A DNA stretch of 64,000 nt, taken from positions 62,001 to 126,000 of the forward strand of contig CALMYB010000005.1 in assembly GCA_937873515.1 (NCBI GenBank), read 5' to 3'. Positions within the stretch are counted from its first letter, which is position 1. Each line of letters starts with the position of its first letter. Positions 49,280 to 59,298 of the stretch are shown one piece after another. Both the position numbers and the translations under genes were made by a program. This stretch comes from an uncultured Acidobacteriota bacterium. GTDB taxonomy: Bacteria; Acidobacteriota; Blastocatellia; Pyrinomonadales; Pyrinomonadaceae. The notes under the pieces are model-generated. The model saw only the letters and a list, made by a program, of their open reading frames with translations, was not told the origin of the DNA and did no database searches.

Positions 49280-51253
49280 ATGAACCACTGGTACTACGCA
49301 AATTCGATTCACAACTTCCTTCATACCGAAGAGTCAAGCATCCTTGGAACATTGGTGCTAAACCATGAATTTGCTGCCGAGGAACCTCAAAGAGATGCAT
49401 GGTTGTTTCAGATTCGCTTTTTAAAGGAAGTACTTAGCAATCGAACCGGGTTTGTATGTCTTGAATACTCAGTTCCCCGGATGGGAAAGAGGATTGACGC
49501 CATAATCATAGATCAAGGCGTCATATTTGTTATTGAGTTTAAAGTTGGCGCTAAAGAGTTCCTGAACAGCGACTTCGATCAAGCTTGGGATTACGCCCTT
49601 GATCTGAAGAACTTTCACGAGACTAGTCACAATGAACTGATAGTTCCGCTTTTAGTAGCGACGGATGCGCCAAAAGTGGAACAGCCGCCCGCATTTTATC
49701 CGGGAGTTGATGGTCTCTTCACACCCATAAAGACGAATGCTGAAGGATTTTCGGCTGTTTACCAAAGTGTCATCAATGCTAACGGAGAAAAAGAGATCGA
49801 TCACGATACGTGGGCTCGTGGACGATATTCCCCAACGCCAACAATTGTTGAGGCCGCGACTGCCCTTTATCGACACCATTCAGTCAAAGAAATTTCTAGA
49901 TCAGATGCTTCTGCAATAAACCTTAGTGAGACAAGCAGAGCAGTTTCACAAATAATTGCGACTGCGAAAGACAATCGAAAAAAGGCAATTTGCTTTGTAA
50001 CTGGTGTACCAGGTGCCGGCAAGACCTTGGTCGGTCTTGATATTGCAACAAAATATTTAGATTCTTCAGGCGGGATTCAGAGCGTGTTCCTCTCAGGAAA
50101 TGGCCCGCTTGTGGCAATACTTACCGAAGCGTTGGCGCGAGACGCAATCCATCGCAGCAAGCTTAAAGGCGAAAAACTCAGGAAAGGTGTTGCAAGAAGC
50201 CGCGTTCAAGCCTTCATTCAGAATGTTCACCATTACCGCGATGCGTACCTTAGAGACCCTCTCCCTCCCATCGACCATGTTGCAATTTTTGACGAAGCTC
50301 AACGAGCCTGGAATCACGCAAAAACTTCAGACTTTATGAAGCGAAAAAAGGGAATACTCGAATTCCCTTTTTCCGAACCAGAATTTTTGATCTCTTGCCT
50401 CAATAGACATGAGGATTGGGCTGTGATTATTTGCCTTGTAGGTGGTGGGCAAGAAATCAATACCGGCGAAGCCGGCATTGCCGAATGGATTGAATCCCTC
50501 GGTCGATCCTTCCCCAACTGGGAAATCTATATTTCCAGTCGCTTAACCGATTCCGAATATGATGCTGTTTCCGCCTTGGAAACATTCAGAAATAAAGAAG
50601 CGATACATACAAACGACCGCTTGCATCTTGGTGTTTCAATGCGCTCCTTCCGAGCCGAAAGCGTTTCCTCATTCGTCAAGAACGTACTCGATCTTGAGGT
50701 TGACGCGGCGAAGCTCGAATTTGAGAAAGTCAAGGGTCAGTATCCTATCATGCTAACCCGCGACCTTGAACGGGCGAAGAACTGGCTTCATAGTAGAGCT
50801 CGCGGAACCGAACGTTATGGCCTTGTTGTATCGTCAAACGCTCAGCGTCTTAAGCCCTTAGCAATAGATGTGAAATCTCCAATGGATCCAGTCAAATGGT
50901 TCCTCGAAGGAAAGCAGGACGTTCGTTCGTCGTATTATTTAGAGGACGTAGCCACGGAGTTTCACGTGCAAGGACTTGAATTAGATTGGGTGTGTGTCAC
51001 TTGGGACGCCGACTTTCGCCACAACGGGGATGGTTGGGCGGCCCACTCGTTCGTCGGAGAAAAGTGGCACAAGGTCAAAAAGCCCGAACGCCAACAATAT
51101 CTAAAGAACGCGTATCGGGTGCTTTTGACAAGGGCACGACAAGGTATGGTCATCGTCGTCCCAGAAGGAAATCCAAAAGACAGTACGCGCCGTTCCGAGT
51201 TCTACGACTGCACCTATGAATACCTTTGCAGAATAGGGCTCGACAAGATCTAG
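49280..51253 (+). CDS. DUF2075 helicase-like ATPase with N-terminal nuclease-like domain
   Basis: 657 residues. The first about 200 residues contain RIDAIIIDQGVIFVIEFKVG, which looks like the D...ExK core of a PD-(D/E)xK nuclease. A DUF2075-type SF1 ATPase follows: FVTGVPGAGKTLVGLD (Walker A), VAIFDEAQRAW (Walker B), and C-terminal helicase motifs in GLELDWVCVTWDADF and YRVLLTRARQGMVIVVPEG. A nuclease fused to a helicase suggests DNA processing or phage defence (inference). It is AT-rich relative to neighbouring genes, alone, and followed by a palindromic repeat, so it was probably acquired. Confidence 0.85.
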   Translation: MNHWYYANSIHNFLHTEESSILGTLVLNHEFAAEEPQRDAWLFQIRFLKEVLSNRTGFVCLEYSVPRMGKRIDAIIIDQGVIFVIEFKVGAKEFLNSDFDQAWDYALDLKNFHETSHNELIVPLLVATDAPKVEQPPAFYPGVDGLFTPIKTNAEGFSAVYQSVINANGEKEIDHDTWARGRYSPTPTIVEAATALYRHHSVKEISRSDASAINLSETSRAVSQIIATAKDNRKKAICFVTGVPGAGKTLVGLDIATKYLDSSGGIQSVFLSGNGPLVAILTEALARDAIHRSKLKGEKLRKGVARSRVQAFIQNVHHYRDAYLRDPLPPIDHVAIFDEAQRAWNHAKTSDFMKRKKGILEFPFSEPEFLISCLNRHEDWAVIICLVGGGQEINTGEAGIAEWIESLGRSFPNWEIYISSRLTDSEYDAVSALETFRNKEAIHTNDRLHLGVSMRSFRAESVSSFVKNVLDLEVDAAKLEFEKVKGQYPIMLTRDLERAKNWLHSRARGTERYGLVVSSNAQRLKPLAIDVKSPMDPVKWFLEGKQDVRSSYYLEDVATEFHVQGLELDWVCVTWDADFRHNGDGWAAHSFVGEKWHKVKKPERQQYLKNAYRVLLTRARQGMVIVVPEGNPKDSTRRSEFYDCTYEYLCRIGLDKI

Positions 51254-51277
51254 GACCCTACAACAGCTAGAGTCAGA

Positions 51278-51404
51278 TCGCCACTACGCGGCGAAATTCT
51301 ATTTCGCTTCGCCGGTACGCGGCACGCGCAATGTTGCGCCCTGATTCCCGTCACGCCCGACATGGGTTGAAACCCACGGCTACAATCAGTTCGCCGCTAC
51401 GCGG
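51278..51404. repeat. REP-like element with two copies of TCGCCRCTACGCGG
   Basis: TCGCCACTACGCGG (51278-51291) and TCGCCGCTACGCGG (51391-51404) are direct repeats. Between them GGGTTGAAACCC (51364-51375) is a small palindrome followed by acggctacaatcag. The element fills the gap between the helicase-like gene and the glycosyltransferase gene. Confidence 0.65.
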
Positions 51405-51421
51405 AAACGCCAAGCGTCGGT

Positions 51422-52450
51422 CTATTTTTCGAGGACGTGGGTGATGGCGTTGGTGACGTTGGAGATGGGGATGGAGAGGATGCAGCGTGGTTCGCCGTAC
51501 ACGCGGCAGCGGTCGCCGGGGCAGGGTTGGCATGCGAATTCCTCGAAGACGATCTCGCTCGGGGCGCTCGTCCACGGACGCCAATGCACGCGGTTCGACG
51601 AGCCGAATATCACGACGGAGCGCGTGCCGACGGCGGCCGCGATGTGTGCGATGCCGGAATCGTTCCCGACGAAAATCTCCGCGCGGCGTGCAAGCGCTGT
51701 AACTTCCGGCAAGGTGAGGTCGTTGAACGCCGCGATCTCGCAGTTTGCGGCCCGTCGCACGGCTTCGAGGACACTTACCTCATTCGGCGCCGCGACCAGA
51801 ACAACCCTGAACCCACGCGACGCGAGATCTTCGGCAACGCGTGCGAAGTTCTCCGCCGGCCACTGCTTCGTCTCGTAGGCCGCCGCAGGATGAATGAGCG
51901 CGATCGGCCGCGTTGCGTGGCCGAGCCGCTCGCTGATCGCCGCCTCGGCCGCAATGTTGTGCGGCAAGCTCGTCCTCTCGCCGCGATCTACTTCAAGCCC
52001 CGCAAGCCCGAGGATCGCGAGCTGCTGTTCGACGGAATGGAGCTGGTCCGTGCCCCAAAGGTCGGCGGGCGAACCGTATAGATGCGTGTATGTCCGCGGG
52101 AAACGATAGTGCGCGAAACCGAGGCGATATTCGGCAAGCGTCGCGGCAGCGAGCGTCGAGCTGGTCGAGCCGCCGTGCAGGTTGATAACCGCATCGTAAC
52201 GGCGCTTTTTGAGCCTTGCGGCGGCCCGAATACGTGCGGCGGCATCAGCGCCGATGCTTTGTATGCCGACGCCTTCGAGGCCTTCGAGAAGCGGCGCGAC
52301 CCACGCTTCAAGAGCGATGTCGATCTCGGCCCAAGGCAGTTCCCGCCTCAGCGAGTTGAGCACGGGCGTCGCAAGTACGGTGTCGCCGATCGACCGCAGC
52401 CGAATGACGAGAATGCGACGCACTTGCTCCCAGTTGATCGGCTCCCACAT
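51422..52450 (-). CDS. Glycosyltransferase family 9 (heptosyltransferase-like)
   Basis: 342 residues from ATG 52450; an upstream TTG at 52459 is possible. The GT-B fold of family 9 shows RILVIRLRSIGDTVLATPVL at the start, DAVINLHGGSTS, IALIHPAAAYETKQWPAENF and FVGNDSGIAHIAAAVGTRSVVIFGSS. It ends in a cysteine-containing region (EFACQPCPGDRC..YGEPRC), common in the family. It transfers heptose or another sugar to LPS core; acceptor unknown. The Trm112-like gene is 25 bases upstream on the same strand. Confidence 0.9.
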   Translation of the reverse strand: MWEPINWEQVRRILVIRLRSIGDTVLATPVLNSLRRELPWAEIDIALEAWVAPLLEGLEGVGIQSIGADAAARIRAAARLKKRRYDAVINLHGGSTSSTLAAATLAEYRLGFAHYRFPRTYTHLYGSPADLWGTDQLHSVEQQLAILGLAGLEVDRGERTSLPHNIAAEAAISERLGHATRPIALIHPAAAYETKQWPAENFARVAEDLASRGFRVVLVAAPNEVSVLEAVRRAANCEIAAFNDLTLPEVTALARRAEIFVGNDSGIAHIAAAVGTRSVVIFGSSNRVHWRPWTSAPSEIVFEEFACQPCPGDRCRVYGEPRCILSIPISNVTNAITHVLEK

Positions 52451-52475
52451 TTTAGCCAACGCTTGAACTCCGCTC

Positions 52476-52649
52476 TTATTCTTCGACCGTTGCTTCTTCG
52501 ACGAGCATTACGGGAATGTCATCGCGGACAGGATAAACGAGCGAACACTCCGGGTTCACGCACTTCAAGGCGTCGTTGCCGCGAAGCTCGACCTTCGACT
52601 TGCATTTTGGACAGCGGAGGATCTCCACTAACTCAGGACTGACTGCCAT
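52476..52649 (-). CDS. Trm112-like small zinc-ribbon protein
   Basis: 57 residues from ATG 52649 (MAVSPELVEILRCPKC). Four cysteines, CPKC and later C..PEC, form one zinc ribbon; YPVRDDIPVMLVEEA is the family's ending. Eukaryotic and archaeal Trm112 activates methyltransferases; bacterial YcaR-type proteins are often encoded next to lipid A genes. It leads a two-gene unit with the glycosyltransferase. Confidence 0.92.
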   Translation of the reverse strand: MAVSPELVEILRCPKCKSKVELRGNDALKCVNPECSLVYPVRDDIPVMLVEEATVEE

Positions 52650-52733
52650 ATTTTTATCTTTTTCTCCCGACAAGAATATTTTTCTACGATTTTAACCCGT
52701 AGAGGAGTAAAGTCGGAATGTCGGGAGGCAAAT

Positions 52734-53348
52734 ATGAAAGTTATATCAAAGGCACTTGGTGCGATCGTCCTGATCTTTGCAGTACTGTCATGCAGCTCAA
52801 TTGGGCGAATGGCCGAAAAGCAGGTGGAGAAGCAGTTGGACAAAGGAATGAAAACGAACAAGGTCGATTCACTATGGCAGGACGTGCCGAAAATGGACGG
52901 GCTCGGCGAATCTCTTAACGATCAACTACCTCTTACGGTGAATGTCATTCTACGCGGCTTCGTGAACCTCGTGTTCGCGGGTATGAACGCGGATGACAAG
53001 AACAAGGACGGCAAGCAGGAACACAACCCCGTCACTGTTGACTTCATCTTTTTCAACTATAAGGGGACTGATATCGATATCGATAAATTCTACACTGCGG
53101 AAAGAATGAAGGCGGCCGGAAACTGGGATCTAAAAGAGGGTATGGATAAGCCTTGTCTTGACGGCGGAGCAGAAGGCGCGATGGGCCATGCCTGCATTTT
53201 TCAAAAGCTCGATAACGGCAAGCAACAGGGCCTAATAATCCTTTACGTCCCGAATTCAGACAAGAATAAGAAAGATACCGACCCAACGGCCTTTATCTAC
53301 TTTTTTAGGGCGTCAACGGATCCGATGAACGCCCCTGCTCAGAAATAA
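52734..53348 (+). CDS. Lipoprotein of unknown function
   Basis: 204 residues with lipobox VLSCSS after MKVISKALGAIVLIFA, so it is lipid-anchored. GGGAGGC-type ribosome-binding sequence lies just upstream of ATG 52734. The body begins with a charged helix (AEKQVEKQLDKGMKTN) and contains NADDKNKDGKQEHNP, and DFIFFNYKGTDIDIDKFY; no known family. It converges with the SPFH gene with one base between stops and no terminator. Confidence 0.78.
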   Translation: MKVISKALGAIVLIFAVLSCSSIGRMAEKQVEKQLDKGMKTNKVDSLWQDVPKMDGLGESLNDQLPLTVNVILRGFVNLVFAGMNADDKNKDGKQEHNPVTVDFIFFNYKGTDIDIDKFYTAERMKAAGNWDLKEGMDKPCLDGGAEGAMGHACIFQKLDNGKQQGLIILYVPNSDKNKKDTDPTAFIYFFRASTDPMNAPAQK

Positions 53349-53349
53349 G

Positions 53350-54516
53350 TTAGGCCGCGGCCTCGACCTTTGCGCCGCACTCGGGGCAGAATTTCGCTCC
53401 CGGAGCGAGTTCTTGTTGGCAGCCCGTGCACTTCTGCTTTTCCTGCGAAGAGCCGCATTCGGAGCAGAACTTTGCACCTTCGCGAAGCTGCGCTCCGCAC
53501 TTGATGCACGGGACCTTTGCGACCTCGATCTTCGAGCCGCATTCGGCACAGAATTTCGCAGCCGCAGCGTTCGGCTTGCCGCAATCGGGACACGCAACTG
53601 TCGCCGCGACGGGTGCTGCGCCACCAGGAGCTGCCTGCCCCGGTCCGCCGACGCCAAAGGCGTTCGCCATCTGGCCGCCGACCGCAAAGCCCGCCCCGAG
53701 GCCGGCGCCAAGCCCTGCACCGCCGCCTTCGTTCTGCGCGGCGTCGCGAAGGGCGTCGGCCGCCTGGAACTGCATATATTTCTGAGCGTCGCCAAGGGCG
53801 CCCATAGATGCACGTTTGTCCATCGCCGCTTCGACCTCTTCGGGAAGCGAGATGTTCTCGACGTAGAATTTGACGACCTCAAGGCCCCAGGACGAGAAAT
53901 CCTCGTTTATAACGCCGCGGATCTTCTCACCGAGTTCCTTGTACTGCGAAGCGAGGTCGAGCGCCGGGATCTTGAGTTCGCCCAAAGCGTCTGAAAATTC
54001 CGTGACGACCGAGCGTTTCAACTGGCCTTCGATATCCTCGGTCTGGAACTGTGCGTTCGTGCCCGCGATCTCGCGTATGAAGGCCGCAGGATCCGAAACG
54101 CGAAGGCTGTATCCGCCGAATGCTCGGAGACGCACGATCCCGAAATCCGCGTCGCGGAGCATTATCGGGTTCGACGTACCCCACTTCATATCCGAGAACT
54201 GCTTCGTATTGACGAAGTAAACTTCGGACTTGAACGGCGAGTTGAATCCGTATTTCCAGGCACCGAGCTTGGTCAAGATCGGTGTGTTGCCGCCGTCTAT
54301 CTCGTATTTGCCCGCGGTAAAGACGTCAGCGACCTGGCCTTCGTGAACGAAAACCGCGGCCTGAGACTCTCGAACGATGAGCTGAGCGCCGTTCTTTATC
54401 TCCTGTCCCGCGACCGGAAATCGATACACCAACGTATCGCCCGTGTCATCGAGCCACTCGATGACCTCGATGAACTGATTTAGTGCCGCTTCTTTTACTT
54501 TGTCGAAAATACTCAT
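53350..54516 (-). CDS. SPFH (Band 7) protein with three C-terminal zinc ribbons
   Basis: 388 residues. The SPFH domain spans about 20-260 (AGQEIKNGAQLIVRESQAAVF, GGYSLRVSDPAAFIREI, DFSSWGLEVVKFYVENISLP). A Gly/Ala-rich linker (about 265-305) precedes six CxxC pairs forming three double-knuckle ribbons, CPDCGKPNAAAAKFCAECG, CIKCGAQLREGAKFCSECG and CTGCQQELAPGAKFCPECG. This matches the YdjI-like virion-core SPFH group. It has no membrane helix, so it is likely a cytoplasmic or membrane-associated scaffold. Confidence 0.9.
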   Translation of the reverse strand: MSIFDKVKEAALNQFIEVIEWLDDTGDTLVYRFPVAGQEIKNGAQLIVRESQAAVFVHEGQVADVFTAGKYEIDGGNTPILTKLGAWKYGFNSPFKSEVYFVNTKQFSDMKWGTSNPIMLRDADFGIVRLRAFGGYSLRVSDPAAFIREIAGTNAQFQTEDIEGQLKRSVVTEFSDALGELKIPALDLASQYKELGEKIRGVINEDFSSWGLEVVKFYVENISLPEEVEAAMDKRASMGALGDAQKYMQFQAADALRDAAQNEGGGAGLGAGLGAGFAVGGQMANAFGVGGPGQAAPGGAAPVAATVACPDCGKPNAAAAKFCAECGSKIEVAKVPCIKCGAQLREGAKFCSECGSSQEKQKCTGCQQELAPGAKFCPECGAKVEAAA

Positions 54517-54621
54517 TAATGGCGTCTCCTTACCGTCGATATTAACGAAGAATATGCCATAAAGTTCGCCGAAAAGGAAGTTTTCAACGTTTGAGACAGC
54601 GGGAGGAACGCTCCGGTCGGG

Positions 54622-55071
54622 CTAACTCCTTGAGCGAGAGGGCCGGAAACGCGTAATTAGATAGATCACGATGCAGGCGGCAAGGGCTCCTGTGCAGTCG
54701 AGCAGAATGTCGTAGATGGATGAGGTGCGGGCTGCATTGAAGCTTTGGTCGAACTCATCGATGATCGCGACCGCGGCCGCCAGTAGAAAGGCGAGCAGAA
54801 TCGGGCGTGAGAAGTATCTGAAAGCGTTCCATGCGAGAAGTGCGAGGACGGCATACTCAGCGAAATGCGCGAATTTGCGGATCATGGCGTGGATGAACCT
54901 GATCGTTTCCGTCGGTGCATTCGGAAGCAGCCATTTGAGGAATGGGCCGATGAACCGTGAGGTCTCGTCCATTGCGCCAAGGCCCGTGCCGAGGGCAAGC
55001 ACGACGGCCGTCCAAATAATGAGCGGCGCGTACGGCCAAACCGTTCCGCGCCGCGAAAGAAAATTGAGCAT
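54622..55071 (-). CDS. VanZ-family membrane protein
   Basis: 149 residues with four membrane segments. The VanZ pattern is clear: LIIWTAVVLALGTGLG, IHAMIRKFAHFAEYAVLALLAW with the KxxHFxEY core, and AIIDEFDQSFNAARTSSIYDILLDCTGA. Members reduce teicoplanin binding in enterococci, but the general function is unknown. It follows the small membrane gene at 55344 by 18 bases. Confidence 0.92.
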   Translation of the reverse strand: MLNFLSRRGTVWPYAPLIIWTAVVLALGTGLGAMDETSRFIGPFLKWLLPNAPTETIRFIHAMIRKFAHFAEYAVLALLAWNAFRYFSRPILLAFLLAAAVAIIDEFDQSFNAARTSSIYDILLDCTGALAACIVIYLITRFRPSRSRS

Positions 55072-55089
55072 TGTTTACACGGCCTGCTT

Positions 55090-55344
55090 CTACGGCCGGT
55101 ATGCCGAGAACATCGCCATACCGCCGCCAAAGACCATTAAGATCCATCCGGCAATGACCATCAAGAGAGGGATCATCCCCTGCTTCTGAACAAAATAGAA
55201 GACGATCCCGCCCAGCGGCTGACAGAAAAAATTCACCAAAGCCCAGATCACCTTCTCGCCGGTCGTCTTACCGGTCTGAATCGAAACAACCACGAGCCAA
55301 ATCACACCAACCACGATCAACAACCAACCGAGCATTGCAAGCAT
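55090..55344 (-). CDS. Small membrane protein
   Basis: 84 residues from ATG 55344, with AGGGAGAG upstream; ATG 55335 is possible. Two long hydrophobic segments (about 1-22 and 55-80) flank a middle region with TTGEKVIWALVNFFCQPLGGIVFYFVQKQG. No function is known. It likely forms a unit with vanZ downstream. Confidence 0.75.
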   Translation of the reverse strand: MLAMLGWLLIVVGVIWLVVVSIQTGKTTGEKVIWALVNFFCQPLGGIVFYFVQKQGMIPLLMVIAGWILMVFGGGMAMFSAYRP

Positions 55345-55468
55345 TAGTATTTCTCTCCCTAGTTTTTTTGATTTGCCTTGTAAGGCTGAAAAAGCAAGCA
55401 CAGAATAGTGTAATTCCAAAAAAAATTCAACCTACCCTGCGCTTGCTGTATTGGTTAGCGAGCCTCTA

Positions 55469-56350
55469 TTATGCCGCTGCCGCACCGGAGACGACCTCGA
55501 TGATCTCCTTGGTGATCGCGGCCTGACGGATGCGGTTCATATTGAGCGTCAGCGTGTCGATCAGTTCGCCGGCGTTCTTAGAAGCTGAATCCATCGCCGT
55601 CATTCGCGAACCTTGTTCGGACGCGACCGATTCAAGCATTCCACGATAGATCTGCGTGATCACGTATTTCGGCAGCAGGTGACCAAAGATCTCCGGCGCA
55701 GGCTGCTCGTAAATATACTCAGCCTCGGCAGACGGAGTTTCTCCTTCTGCCTCTGACTCCTCGGCCCGCGGGATCGGGAGCAGCTGCTGGATGACGGGTT
55801 TCTGCGAAAGGACGGTCTTGAACTCCGTGAAGACGACGAACACTTTGTCGATCGACGTATCGTCCGTGAACTGCCGGATAAGCTTCTCAGCGATCTCGAC
55901 GGCGTCAGGATAATTCACCTGCCCGCTGCCGGTAAGGCCGATATATTCGTCTGTCAATTCGATCTCGCGGCGCTTGAAGAAGTCGCGTCCTTTTCGGCCG
56001 ACGGCGACCATTTCCGCCTGCTTTGCAGAGTTCTCCTTAAGGAACGCCTGCGTAGCCTTGATGACGTTCGCGTTGAAGGCTCCCGCAAGGCCTTTGTCAG
56101 CCGAGATAAGGACGACGAGGTACTTTTCGTCCCCGCGGGCATCGAGCAGCGGATGCGAAAAATCATCAGCGACCTTCGCGCTCAATCCGCCCAGGACCTC
56201 GGTCATCTTGCCTGCGAACGGACGTGATGCCGTAACGCGGTCCTGTGCGCGTTTTAGTTTCGCAGCGGCGACCATCTTCATCGCCTTGGTGATCTGCTGT
56301 GTGTTCTTGACCGACTTGATGCGTCGGCGCATGTCCAAAAGACTTGCCAT
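55469..56350 (-). CDS. atpG: ATP synthase gamma subunit
   Basis: 293 residues. The N-terminal helix MRRRIKSVKNTQQITKAMKMVAAAKL and C-terminal helix ASKNAGELIDTLTLNMNRIRQAAITKEIIEVVSGA, which form the rotating coiled coil, are both complete. A Glu-rich insertion lies near residues 195-215 (ESEAEGETPSAEAE). Genes for beta and epsilon do not follow, so they must be elsewhere. It is separated from atpA by a toxin-antitoxin pair. Confidence 0.96.
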   Translation of the reverse strand: MASLLDMRRRIKSVKNTQQITKAMKMVAAAKLKRAQDRVTASRPFAGKMTEVLGGLSAKVADDFSHPLLDARGDEKYLVVLISADKGLAGAFNANVIKATQAFLKENSAKQAEMVAVGRKGRDFFKRREIELTDEYIGLTGSGQVNYPDAVEIAEKLIRQFTDDTSIDKVFVVFTEFKTVLSQKPVIQQLLPIPRAEESEAEGETPSAEAEYIYEQPAPEIFGHLLPKYVITQIYRGMLESVASEQGSRMTAMDSASKNAGELIDTLTLNMNRIRQAAITKEIIEVVSGAAAA

Positions 56351-56355
56351 AAAAC

Positions 56356-56742
56356 TTAACTCCGTTCGTACGGAACGATAAGGTTCGAAAACATCGGAAA
56401 ATGCTTTCTGTTCAGTGTTACGAGTGTCGCCCTTTCAGTCTCTGCTGTCGCTGCGATCAATGCATCAACGACGTCCAACTGATGCGACCTCAAATATTTT
56501 CGTCTGAACAACCCACCGAGCTTCGCTATCTCGAAGGTCACCGCAATCACGTCCAGTCCGAGCATGAACTGGTCGAGAAAGCCGCGCTCATTTCCTTCTC
56601 GAACTCCTGCATATAATTCCGCAACCGTAATGCTAGAGACGGCCGGCGTTCCGTCGATGCTCTCGAAGTATGCTACGGCCTGCGGCCGATCCCGCAGAAG
56701 GTCGATCAGAATGTTGGAATCAAGAAGAAGCCGTTCTTTCAT
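56356..56742 (-). CDS. vapC: PIN-domain toxin (VapC-like) inside the atp operon
   Basis: 128 residues. PIN-domain acidic residues appear in LLLDSNILIDLLRD, ITVAELYAGVRE and VVDALIAATAE, the usual VapC quartet pattern. It should cut RNA, often initiator tRNA or rRNA loops. Its start overlaps the antitoxin stop (ATGA). Its stop is 5 bases before the atpG start, so read-through from the toxin gene into atpG is likely. Confidence 0.9.
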   Translation of the reverse strand: MKERLLLDSNILIDLLRDRPQAVAYFESIDGTPAVSSITVAELYAGVREGNERGFLDQFMLGLDVIAVTFEIAKLGGLFRRKYLRSHQLDVVDALIAATAETERATLVTLNRKHFPMFSNLIVPYERS

Positions 56743-57077
56743 TCTTCATCGCGACTCCACAAGTCCCGATTCCACTCCTTTCTCAGATCGTCAAAAAACT
56801 CGGGCAGGTCGTCTCTGTCCTTCCAAATCCCTCTTACATTCTCCATTGCCTCGCGCCAATTGCCGCGTCCGGGTCGAAGACCGCCGCTGTAGCCCACGCG
56901 TTCCCGCTCGATGCCAAACTCCTCAGGGGCCAAAGCCTTCTCCTCGCGGATCACCTTAGCAACGAGCATATTGACGAGCGAAGATACTGATAGCCCTCTT
57001 AGTCGAGCCGTTGTCTTAAGGTCGGCAATGGTTGCCTCGCCAATTCTGATATTGAGTCTGACTTCCTTATTCTGCAT
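56739..57077 (-). CDS. Ribbon-helix-helix-type antitoxin inside the atp operon
   Basis: 112 residues. The N-terminus (KEVRLNIRIGEATIADLKTTARLRGLSVSSLVNMLV) fits a ribbon-helix-helix DNA-binding domain; the acidic, Trp-rich C-terminus (WKDRDDLPEFFDDLRKEWNR) fits toxin binding. It should neutralise the PIN toxin encoded next and repress the pair. A 12-bp palindrome (57080-57091) lies right before its ATG. Confidence 0.8.
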   Translation of the reverse strand: MQNKEVRLNIRIGEATIADLKTTARLRGLSVSSLVNMLVAKVIREEKALAPEEFGIERERVGYSGGLRPGRGNWREAMENVRGIWKDRDDLPEFFDDLRKEWNRDLWSRDEE

Positions 57078-57079
57078 AA

Positions 57080-57091
57080 GCTAAACTTAGC
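57080..57091. promoter_or_regulatory. Palindromic operator before the atp-operon antitoxin
   Basis: GCTAA (57080-57084) and TTAGC (57087-57091) form an inverted repeat that ends 2 bases before the start codon. A TTGACG about 18 bases further upstream may be the -35 box of a separate promoter. Likely bound by the antitoxin. Confidence 0.4.
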
Positions 57092-57142
57092 ATGTAGTGG
57101 CACCCAACGTCAACCCAATGTACTCCCGTTGGTAGGACAAAC

Positions 57143-58675
<1,533 letters not shown>

Positions 58676-58755
58676 TTTTTCTGCTTTTGCCTTCTATCGG
58701 CTGCTAAAATTCAGATATTCAGAATAACTGCTGAAAAAAACTTTCAATTCTTACC

Positions 58756-59298
58756 TTACGCCGCTGCCAATTCTTCCCGTAGATTTTCGAGCTTCGTCCG
58801 CACCGACGAATCGTAAACGGTCGAACCGATGCGTGTAACGACGCCGCCAATGATCTCCGGATCGACGCCATATTCGATCTCAACGGTCCTGCCCGTCAAC
58901 TTTTCGAGGTTCGCCTGAAATGCTCCCTTCTCGCTGTCCGGCAGATCGCGCGCAGACACGACCGAAGCGACGACGACGCCGCTGCGTTCCGCCAACTCAT
59001 CTTCAAACCGCTCTTGTATCTGCGAAAGCTCGCCGATGCGGCCGTTCTTGACCAGGATCCGAAGGAAATTCGATGTCGTTTTCGATGGCGAAGCCTTAGC
59101 GATCAGCGTTTCGAGAACCTTTTCTTTTGCTGCGTGCTGGATCGCCGGACTCGCGAATACAGACTGCAGATCGGCACTTGCGCCGATCATCTCGTTCCAG
59201 GCCGCAAGCTCATTCTTTACGGTTTCGGGGTCGCCGCCATTTGTTACGACATCCGCGAGGGCGATGGCGTATCGTCGTGCGATCGTCTCGGTGCTCAT
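58756..59298 (-). CDS. atpH: ATP synthase delta subunit
   Basis: 180 residues. IARRYAIALADVVTNGG at the start and the C-terminal RIGSTVYDSSVRTKLENLREEL, with the conserved GGxxxxxGxxxxDxS-type stretch (IGGVVTRIGSTVYDSS). It links F1 to the peripheral stalk. It overlaps atpF by 4 bases (ATGA). Confidence 0.95.
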   Translation of the reverse strand: MSTETIARRYAIALADVVTNGGDPETVKNELAAWNEMIGASADLQSVFASPAIQHAAKEKVLETLIAKASPSKTTSNFLRILVKNGRIGELSQIQERFEDELAERSGVVVASVVSARDLPDSEKGAFQANLEKLTGRTVEIEYGVDPEIIGGVVTRIGSTVYDSSVRTKLENLREELAAA

